Positions 4,871 through 10,267 of a stretch of 10,267 bases of DNA are shown here, piece by piece (positions within the stretch are counted from its first letter, which is position 1; each line of letters begins with the position of its first letter). The stretch is from assembly GCA_023391015.1 (NCBI GenBank), contig JAEWBT010000007.1, positions 1 to 10,267 of the forward strand, given 5' to 3'. Below the pieces are notes generated by a model, which saw only the letters and a program-made list of their open reading frames with translations, was not told the origin of the DNA and ran no database searches. This DNA is from Bacteroidota bacterium. Its GTDB lineage: Bacteria; Bacteroidota; Bacteroidia; Chitinophagales; Chitinophagaceae. Both the position numbers and the translations under genes were made by a program.

Positions 4871-7186
4871 ATGTGGCATCGTCTGGCAGACGTGATTTTA
4901 AAATTCCGGCTGCCCATCCTGACATTATTGGTTTCGCTCACGATTTTTATGGGTTGGAAAGCCCGCGAAGTGCAGCTTTCCTACGAGTTTACCAATGCCA
5001 TCCCAACCGACAACCCGAAATATAAAACTTATCAGGATTTCCGGAAAACCTTTGGCGAAGACGGCACCACGCTGGTAACAGGCGTAGAGACCAAAGACTT
5101 TTTTAATCCTTCTTTTTTCCGGAATTATACGGCGCTGGCGTACCAATGGCAGGCCATTCCGGGGGTGGAGAATGTGCTCTCTATCCCGACGGCAGTGGCG
5201 CTCACCAAAGATACTGTGAGCGATAAATTGCAAGTAAAAAAGCTTTTTGCGGATTCAGCGCATCTGGCCGAAGATTTAGTTGCATTTCAAAACCTGCCTT
5301 TCTATGCCGGACAACTTTATAACAAAGAAGATGGTGTGTATGTGGCGGCGCTGCGTATCAATAAAGAAATCCTGGCCTCTAAAGACCGCGTGAAGGTCGT
5401 AGATGCCATTCTGGCCGCCGGAAAGGCTTTTTCTGCTGCTACCGGAACGGAGATTCATTACTCTGGTCTGCCGTATATCCGGACGCGGATGGCGGTGCAG
5501 GTGCAAAAAGAAATGACGCTTTTTTTGGTGCTTTCCTTTGCACTGACGGCTGCGATTTTGTGGCTGTTTTTCCGGTCTTTCTCAGCGGTAGTGATTTCTA
5601 TGGTTGTGGTAGGCGTAGGTGTAGTCTGGAGTATTGCCACACTGGTGTTTTTTGGTTATCAAATCACCTTGCTCACGGCGCTGATTCCACCCTTAATTGT
5701 CGTAATCGGCATTCCGAACTGTATTTATCTGCTCAATCAGTACCACATTCAGTACCGCGCTTTGGGCGATCAGAAAAAGGCACTTCGCGAAACGGTGGCG
5801 CGGATGGGCGTGGTTACGCTGCTCACCAACCTGACGGCAGCCATTGGATTCGGCGTTTTTGCCGCCACGAAGAGCGCCATCCTGAAAGAGTTTGGGTTGG
5901 TTTCGGGGTTGAATATTTTCGCTCTTTTCTTTATTTCCCTGCTTTTCATTCCGATATTTCTCTCTTATCTCGCTCCACCCACGGCGCGACAAATCAAGTA
6001 TCTGGATAATCAAGGTATGCAGGCGCTGCTGGACCGGCTTACGCGCTGGGTATTCCACAATCGCAAAGCCATTTTCGCGGTTACGGCGGTGGCGCTTGCA
6101 GTGGGCCTCTTTGGGGCCTTGCGGCTGCACAGCGAATCCCACATCGTGGACGACCTGCCGAAAAAAGACCCGATTTACACCGACCTGAAGTTTTTTGAAA
6201 CCCACCTGAAAGGCGTGATGCCCCTGGAAATTGTGGTGGACGCCAAACGTAAAAACGGCGCGGTGAGCCTCCCCACCCTGCAAAAGTTAGATGAGTTGGA
6301 CGCGTTTCTGCGCACGTTGCCCGAAGGCGGTCGCCCGCTGTCAATTGTCAACGGGGTAAAATTTGCACGGCAGGCCTACTACGACGGCGACAGCACGTCC
6401 TACGGCGTGCCCAACATGTTTGACGGGGCCTTCCTGCAACCTTATCTACGCACAACCAAGACCAGCGACACTGCAAGCGGACAGAAAGCGGCTTTGGGCG
6501 ATTTGGTGCGTGCGTTTGTGGATAGCAACCGGCAGCGGGCGCGCATTTCGGTAAGCATTGCCGACATTGGTTCGGTGCGGCTACCAACCCTTTTAGAGAA
6601 AATCAAGGCTAAAACCGACAGCCTTTTTCCGGAAGACAAATATGGCGTGACGGTAACCGGCTCTTCGGTGGTTTTCCTGGAAGGTTCCGGATTTATCACC
6701 AGTTCGCTGCGCGAATCCATCGTGCTGGCACTAGCGATGATTGTAATTTGTATTCTGCTTTTGGTCCGGTCGCTGCCGGTAACGGGCATCGCCGTGCTGG
6801 TAAACCTGGCACCCTTGCTGCTGACGGCGGGCGTGATGGGTTGGGCCGGCGTGCCACTCAAACCGTCCACAGTGCTGGTTTTCAGCATTGCGCTGGGCAT
6901 TACGGTGGATGTAACCATCCGGTTCCTCGTATCATACCGGCGGGAGCGCAAAATTCTTTCGGCTGCCGATGCGGTAACGGCAACCATGCACGAAACCGGC
7001 CTTAGTATTATCTATACCTCGCTGGTGTTGGCAGCGGGCTTTGGCGTTTTCGCCATTTCCCAGTTTGACGGCACCCGCTCGCTTGGCCTGCTGACAGGCG
7101 GCACCCTGCTCTTGGCAATGGCCGCAAATTTGCTCCTGCAACCGGCACTTTTGGTGGCGTTGGCGAAGCGAAAGAAAAATGATTAG
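4871..7186 (+). CDS. RND/MMPL-superfamily membrane exporter (COG1033-like)
   Basis: A 771-residue inner-membrane protein of the two-repeat RND type, which uses the proton gradient to move lipids or other hydrophobic compounds. Topology: TM1 near 14-30, a large periplasmic loop (about 31-212), TM2-6 (about 215-367), TM7 near 399-418, a second large loop (about 419-612), then TM8-12 (about 616-764), matching the 12-TM plan. The second half has GITVDVTIRFLVSY with an acidic residue (D680) at the expected proton-relay place in TM10; the matching first-half segment reads VIGIPNCIYLLNQYH with Asn (N283). Start: an ATG at 4832 would add MQSRFFFTLRFFF, but MWHRLADVILKFRLP at 4871 is the typical N-terminus of this family, so I prefer it. 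No membrane-fusion or outer-membrane partner is adjacent, so it may act alone, like hopanoid or lipid exporters. Substrate unknown. Confidence 0.9.
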   Translation: MWHRLADVILKFRLPILTLLVSLTIFMGWKAREVQLSYEFTNAIPTDNPKYKTYQDFRKTFGEDGTTLVTGVETKDFFNPSFFRNYTALAYQWQAIPGVENVLSIPTAVALTKDTVSDKLQVKKLFADSAHLAEDLVAFQNLPFYAGQLYNKEDGVYVAALRINKEILASKDRVKVVDAILAAGKAFSAATGTEIHYSGLPYIRTRMAVQVQKEMTLFLVLSFALTAAILWLFFRSFSAVVISMVVVGVGVVWSIATLVFFGYQITLLTALIPPLIVVIGIPNCIYLLNQYHIQYRALGDQKKALRETVARMGVVTLLTNLTAAIGFGVFAATKSAILKEFGLVSGLNIFALFFISLLFIPIFLSYLAPPTARQIKYLDNQGMQALLDRLTRWVFHNRKAIFAVTAVALAVGLFGALRLHSESHIVDDLPKKDPIYTDLKFFETHLKGVMPLEIVVDAKRKNGAVSLPTLQKLDELDAFLRTLPEGGRPLSIVNGVKFARQAYYDGDSTSYGVPNMFDGAFLQPYLRTTKTSDTASGQKAALGDLVRAFVDSNRQRARISVSIADIGSVRLPTLLEKIKAKTDSLFPEDKYGVTVTGSSVVFLEGSGFITSSLRESIVLALAMIVICILLLVRSLPVTGIAVLVNLAPLLLTAGVMGWAGVPLKPSTVLVFSIALGITVDVTIRFLVSYRRERKILSAADAVTATMHETGLSIIYTSLVLAAGFGVFAISQFDGTRSLGLLTGGTLLLAMAANLLLQPALLVALAKRKKND

Positions 7187-7193
7187 AAATAAC

Positions 7194-7221
7194 GTAGATA
7201 CGATGCGTGCATCGTCTCTAC
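7194..7221. repeat. Palindrome with 13-bp arms between convergent genes
   Basis: GTAGATACGATGC (7194-7206) and GCATCGTCTCTAC (7209-7221) are inverted with one mismatch and a 2-nt loop. It lies 8 bp after the exporter stop codon and 40 bp from the regulator's stop, between convergent genes, so it could end or protect both mRNAs. It lacks T runs. The GTAGA...TCTAC ends recall a short palindromic repeat family I know from cyanobacteria and other phyla; that link is from memory. Confidence 0.65.
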
Positions 7222-7260
7222 CAATCCAGGAATGGAGAATTAAGGGTTGACTTCCCCAAA

Positions 7261-7917
7261 TCACACTTCTTCTACCAGCAATTTTTCGCACACCAGCGCG
7301 CTGAGCGACTCTGCCTTGCGTGCGCCGTAGCATATCACCATGCTACCATCAAACGGCTCCACAGAAAGCACTTTTACTTTCAGGCCCAGCCTGAGTTCGC
7401 GGCTGTTGAGAAAGCGCAGAAAATCGTCGGCAGAGTGCGTCACAGCGGTCAGCACCACGGTTTCGCCGCGTTTGCAATCGCTGAGCTGCCGGTATTTGCG
7501 CCACGCGATCTCGCCGTTTTTATCGGGAATGGGCGAGCCGTGCGGGTCCAGAGTGGGATGCCCCAGCAGCACGTCCATTTGTTCAAAAAAGCGCGGCGAC
7601 TGCACGTGCTCTATCTGCTCGGCAATGTCGTGGACTTCTTCCCAACCAAAGCCCATCTTTTCTACCAGATACATTTCCGTGAGGCGGTGTTTTCGCAAAA
7701 TCAGCCCGGCTTCTTTCCGGCCTTGTTCGGTGAGTTGCAGCGGTTGGTAGCTTTCGTAGTGCACCAGGCCTTTCTCCGCCAGTCGCTTCACCATGCCGTT
7801 CACTGTAGGCATTTTAATGCCCAGCTGCTTGCTGAGGTCGTTGACGCTCACCGCGCCGGTGTCGGCCGATAAGAGCAGCAAGGCTTTGAGGTAGTTTTCT
7901 TCCGTCAGCGAGTTCAT
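7261..7917 (-). CDS. DtxR/MntR-family metal-dependent transcriptional regulator
   Basis: A 218-residue cytoplasmic repressor that should bind DNA when loaded with Fe(II) or Mn(II). Domains in order: N-terminal winged helix (about 1-62, with SVNDLSKQLGIKMPTVNGMVKRLAEKG as the HTH), a helical metal-binding/dimerisation domain (63-125) with the hallmark HPTLDPHGSPIP (120-131), and a C-terminal FeoA/SH3-like domain (about 145-215). Likely metal ligands are H77, E81, H96, E100, E103 and H104; H77 and the E-xx-EH pattern match those of MntR and DtxR. Positions 8 and 11 are Asn and Lys rather than the Asp and Glu of Bacillus MntR, so metal choice cannot be assumed. It is transcribed divergently from the TonB-dependent receptor across an 86-bp region that holds a candidate operator, and is likely its repressor. 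Length and motifs are complete. Confidence 0.93.
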   Translation of the reverse strand: MNSLTEENYLKALLLLSADTGAVSVNDLSKQLGIKMPTVNGMVKRLAEKGLVHYESYQPLQLTEQGRKEAGLILRKHRLTEMYLVEKMGFGWEEVHDIAEQIEHVQSPRFFEQMDVLLGHPTLDPHGSPIPDKNGEIAWRKYRQLSDCKRGETVVLTAVTHSADDFLRFLNSRELRLGLKVKVLSVEPFDGSMVICYGARKAESLSALVCEKLLVEEV

Positions 7918-7922
7918 AGCGC

Positions 7923-7930
7923 CAAAATTA
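7923..7930 (-). promoter_or_regulatory. Candidate -7 box of the DtxR-family gene
   Basis: On the minus strand TAATTTTG is an exact TAnnTTTG match ending five bases before the ATG at 7917. No TTTG or TTG is found about 19 bp upstream, so this promoter is less certain than the divergent one. The start would be nearly leaderless. The 7956-7975 dyad lies 25 bp upstream of this box, so the regulator may also control itself. Confidence 0.4.
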
Positions 7931-7954
7931 AAGCGACAAGAAGGCTAAAATTGT

Positions 7955-7985
7955 TTTGTTAGTTTGTACTAACAATATACATTTG
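7955..7985 (+). promoter_or_regulatory. Promoter of the TonB-dependent receptor gene
   Basis: TTTG at 7955-7958, a 19-bp spacer, and TACATTTG at 7978-7985 together match the Bacteroidota promoter form TTTG-N19-TAnnTTTG exactly. Transcription would begin at about 7990, leaving a leader of about 14 nt to the ATG at 8004. The spacer is filled by the 20-bp dyad described separately. Confidence 0.7.
7956..7975. promoter_or_regulatory. Candidate DtxR-family operator (20-bp dyad)
   Basis: TTGTTAGT (7956-7963) and ACTAACAA (7968-7975) are exact inverted 8-bp arms around TTGT. The TTAG...CTAA ends resemble the DtxR/IdeR iron-box pattern (TTAGGTTAGCCTAA-like). It sits between the -33 and -7 boxes of the receptor promoter, where a bound repressor would exclude RNA polymerase, and next to a DtxR-family gene. 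Binding is inferred from family and position. Confidence 0.65.
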
Positions 7986-8003
7986 TACACGCAAACTCTA
8001 TTT

Positions 8004-10267
8004 ATGCAAATTGCTTTACTTTTTACTTTTGCTTTCCTCTGTTTTGGGATTTTGCATGCCCAAACCGCCCGTATTTCCGGAATGGTGTTTTCCGATGACA
8101 AGCCGGCTGCTGCCGCGACCCTTTCGCTGGAGCAAACCGCTTTCACAACCCGCACCGACTCCGGCGGCAATTATGTATTGGATTCCCTGCCCGCCGGCAC
8201 CTACAAACTCACCGTTCGCACCCTGGACCGCGGCAAAAGTACCCGCACCGTCACCCTCACCGACAGCAGCCGCCTCAGTGAGGACTTTGACCTCAGCACC
8301 AACAGCCAGGGCCTGGCTGAGGTAGTGATTTCCGGAACGCTCCGACCCGTTTCCCGCAGCGAAAGCCCCGTGCCGGTAGAGGTGTATTCGAGCACCTATT
8401 TCCGGAAAAATCCAACCCCAAATGTTTTTGAGGCGCTTCAAAACGTCAACGGCGTGCGCCCGCAGCTCAACTGCAACGTTTGCAACACCGGCGATATCCA
8501 TATCAACGGGCTGGAAGGACCTTATACGCTGGTGCTGATTGACGGAATGCCCATTGTTTCGGCGCTTTCTACGGTCTATGGTCTTTCCGGAATCCCCAAT
8601 TCTCTGGTGGACCGCATTGAGGTGGTGAAAGGCCCGGCGTCGTCGCTCTACGGCTCCGAAGCGGTGGGTGGATTGATTAATATCATCACCAAAAACGCCC
8701 AGAAAGCGCCCCGCGTGTCGGCGGATGTTTTTGGAACTACTTATGGCGAATACAACGCCGATTTGGGACTGAAATTCAATGCAGGCAATAAAGCCGCCGT
8801 GCTGACGGGCGCGAACTACTACTACTATCAGGCTCCGGTGGACAAAGACAACGATGGCTTTACCGACGTGACGCTTCAGTCCCGGATTTCCCTTTTCCAG
8901 AAATGGGATATGGCCCGGAAAGACAATAAGGTGTTTAGCCTGGCCGGCCGCTACCTCTACGAAGACCGCTGGGGCGGCGACATGCGCTGGAATAAAAGCT
9001 ACCGCGGCGGCGATGAGGTTTATGGCGAAAGTATCTACACCAGCCGCTGGGAAATCATTGGAAAATACCAATTGCCCACCCATGAAAACATTACGCTGTG
9101 GGGCTCTTACAACGACCACAATCAAAACAGCTATTATGGTACCACGCCTTATATGGCCACCCAAAGAATCGCTTTCGGGCAGTTGCTGTGGGCCAAAACC
9201 CTGGGCCGCCACGAGCTGCTGACCGGTGCCGCGCTGCGCTACACGTATTACGACGACAACACGCCGGCCACCGCTTCCGCCGATACCATTTCCGGAAAAA
9301 ACGAACCCTCTGTTACCTACCTGCCGGGTTTGTTTGTGCAGGATGAAATCCGCCTGGCCGAAGGCCACCGCCTGCTCCTCGGCGCGCGCTACGACTACAA
9401 CAGCTACCACGGCAGCATCTTTACCCCAAGGCTGGCCTATAAGTGGACGCTGAACAACGAAAATATTTTCCGGCTCAACCTCGGCACCGGCTACCGCGTG
9501 GTGAATCTTTTCACCGAAGACCACGCCGCCCTCACCGGCGCGCGCGAGGTGGTGATCCAAAACGAGCTGCAACCGGAGCGCTCCTACAACGCCAACCTGA
9601 ACTATATCCGGAAGTTTATCGCCGACTGGGGCTTTATCGGCCTGGATGCCTCGGCTTTCTATACCTACTTCAACAACCGGATTGTAGCCGATTACGACAC
9701 CGACCCGAACAAAATTATCTACGACAACCTGCGGGGCCATGCCGAAAGCCGGGGCCTGACGCTGAACCTAGACGCTTCTTTCCTGAACGGACTGAAAATC
9801 ATTGCCGGCGGAACGCTTATGGATGTTTCCCTGGTAGAGGCCGGGGTGCGGGAGCAGCAGATTCTGACAGAGCATTTTACCGGCACCTGGGCGGTTTCGT
9901 ATCCCATCAAAAAGCTGAACCTGAGTATTGATTATACCGGAAATATATACAGCCCGATGCGCCTGCCCTTGCTCGGTCCGCAGGATCCGCGTCCGGAATA
10001 TTCGCCTTGGTGGAGCATTCAGAATATTCAGCTCACGTACAGCGGTTTTAAAAAGTTTGAGATCTATGGCGGGGTCAAAAACCTGCTGGACTGGACGCCG
10101 GCCAAAAGTGCGCCATTCCTTATTGCCCGCAGCCGCGATCCGTTTGACAAGCACGTGCAGTTTGGCCCCGACGGGCAGGCCCTGACAACGCCGGATAACC
10201 CCTACGCGCTCACGTTTGACCCCAGCTATGTATATGCGCCCAACCAGGGAATCCGTGGGTTTTTGGG
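8004..10267 (+). CDS. TonB-dependent outer-membrane receptor, probably for a metal complex (C-terminus just off right edge)
   Basis: 754 residues are visible, opening with signal peptide MQIALLFTFAFLCFGILHAQ. Next is a carboxypeptidase-like beta-sandwich domain (about 22-100; TDSGGNYVLDSLPAGTYKL), usual in Bacteroidota receptors. The plug domain (about 115-230) contains DIHINGLEGPYTLVLIDGMP and IEVVKGPASSLYGSEAVGG, followed by INIITK. A 22-strand-type beta barrel rich in aromatic and Asn/Tyr residues follows. Such receptors import iron or other metal complexes, cobalamin or similar ligands using TonB energy. The plug carries CNVC (C157, C160) directly before the DIHI strand, a possible disulfide or metal site. 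Divergence from a DtxR-family gene and the operator at 7956-7975 suggest derepression under metal limitation. The end reads PNQGIRGFLG, typical of the last strand, so only a few codons should be missing. Confidence 0.94.
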   Translation, partial: MQIALLFTFAFLCFGILHAQTARISGMVFSDDKPAAAATLSLEQTAFTTRTDSGGNYVLDSLPAGTYKLTVRTLDRGKSTRTVTLTDSSRLSEDFDLSTNSQGLAEVVISGTLRPVSRSESPVPVEVYSSTYFRKNPTPNVFEALQNVNGVRPQLNCNVCNTGDIHINGLEGPYTLVLIDGMPIVSALSTVYGLSGIPNSLVDRIEVVKGPASSLYGSEAVGGLINIITKNAQKAPRVSADVFGTTYGEYNADLGLKFNAGNKAAVLTGANYYYYQAPVDKDNDGFTDVTLQSRISLFQKWDMARKDNKVFSLAGRYLYEDRWGGDMRWNKSYRGGDEVYGESIYTSRWEIIGKYQLPTHENITLWGSYNDHNQNSYYGTTPYMATQRIAFGQLLWAKTLGRHELLTGAALRYTYYDDNTPATASADTISGKNEPSVTYLPGLFVQDEIRLAEGHRLLLGARYDYNSYHGSIFTPRLAYKWTLNNENIFRLNLGTGYRVVNLFTEDHAALTGAREVVIQNELQPERSYNANLNYIRKFIADWGFIGLDASAFYTYFNNRIVADYDTDPNKIIYDNLRGHAESRGLTLNLDASFLNGLKIIAGGTLMDVSLVEAGVREQQILTEHFTGTWAVSYPIKKLNLSIDYTGNIYSPMRLPLLGPQDPRPEYSPWWSIQNIQLTYSGFKKFEIYGGVKNLLDWTPAKSAPFLIARSRDPFDKHVQFGPDGQALTTPDNPYALTFDPSYVYAPNQGIRGFL

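Larger units (their letters stand above)
614..9297. repeat. Dispersed highly iterated palindrome TTCCGGAA, 17 exact copies
   Basis: Exact copies start at 614, 624, 1353, 1917, 2465, 2802, 4609, 4630, 4812, 5039, 5117, 6627, 8075, 8330, 8400, 8585 and 9290. Random sequence of even composition would give about 0.16 (10267/65536). Eleven are in coding sequence and use all three frames: TTC-CGG-AA (5039, 5117, 8400), TT-CCG-GAA (1917, 2802, 6627) and T-TCC-GGA-A (2465, 8075, 8330, 8585, 9290). Six lie in about 1.1 kb of intergenic DNA, roughly one per 180 bp against one per 830 bp in genes. Near copies such as TTCCGGAT (659, 6684) and ATCCGGAA (9606) also occur. Function unknown. Confidence 0.88.

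Noticed and set aside
8016..9740. 574-residue open frame on the minus strand
   Set aside because: It lies wholly antisense to the TonB-dependent receptor, whose motifs are unmistakable. Its low-complexity V/A/G-rich translation is typical of the shadow of a GC-biased gene.

Overview
This window looks like chromosomal DNA of a Bacteroidota species, probably an environmental Saprospiria/Chitinophagia/Cytophagia-type lineage; I cannot name the genus. The evidence is several -7 boxes of the Bacteroidota form TAnnTTTG close to start codons, few Shine-Dalgarno sequences, and Bacteroidota-type proteins: a TonB-dependent receptor with an N-terminal carboxypeptidase-like domain, a PIF1-like helicase with a C-terminal HTH_40 domain, and a DtxR regulator beginning with an EENYLKAL motif.

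Layout, left to right. (1) 1-518, minus: the N-terminal part of an ABC transporter ATPase, cut by the window edge. (2) 520-1554: a type II toxin-antitoxin pair (PIN-domain toxin and small antitoxin, minus strand, overlapping by 14 bp), flanked by two inward-facing copies of a GTTGGAG-rich repeat. (3) 1557-3803, minus: a PIF1/RecD-like helicase whose last codons and stop lie inside a perfect 23-bp-arm palindrome. (4) 3897-4433, plus: a small secreted protein of unknown function with an internal motif duplication. (5) 4434-4870: a 437-bp non-coding stretch with hairpins, a REP-like element, paired TTCCGGAA palindromes and the promoter of the next gene. (6) 4871-7186, plus: an RND/MMPL-superfamily membrane exporter. 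(7) 7261-7917, minus: a DtxR/MntR-family metal-dependent regulator, divergent from (8) 8004 to the right edge, plus: a TonB-dependent outer-membrane receptor that nearly reaches its natural C-terminus.

How parts work together. The regulator and receptor form a divergent metal-responsive pair. A 20-bp dyad sits between the -33 and -7 boxes of the receptor promoter, which is where a repressor would block transcription. The receptor therefore probably imports an iron or manganese source. The toxin-antitoxin pair is a self-contained operon. The other genes have no clear joint pathway.

The most unusual property of the window is the palindromic octamer TTCCGGAA. It occurs 17 times in 10.3 kb, against about 0.16 expected for random sequence. 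It is found in genes (all three reading frames, both gene orientations) and is about 4.5 times denser between genes. This resembles highly iterated palindromes such as cyanobacterial HIP1 or DNA-uptake signals. Its function here is unknown.
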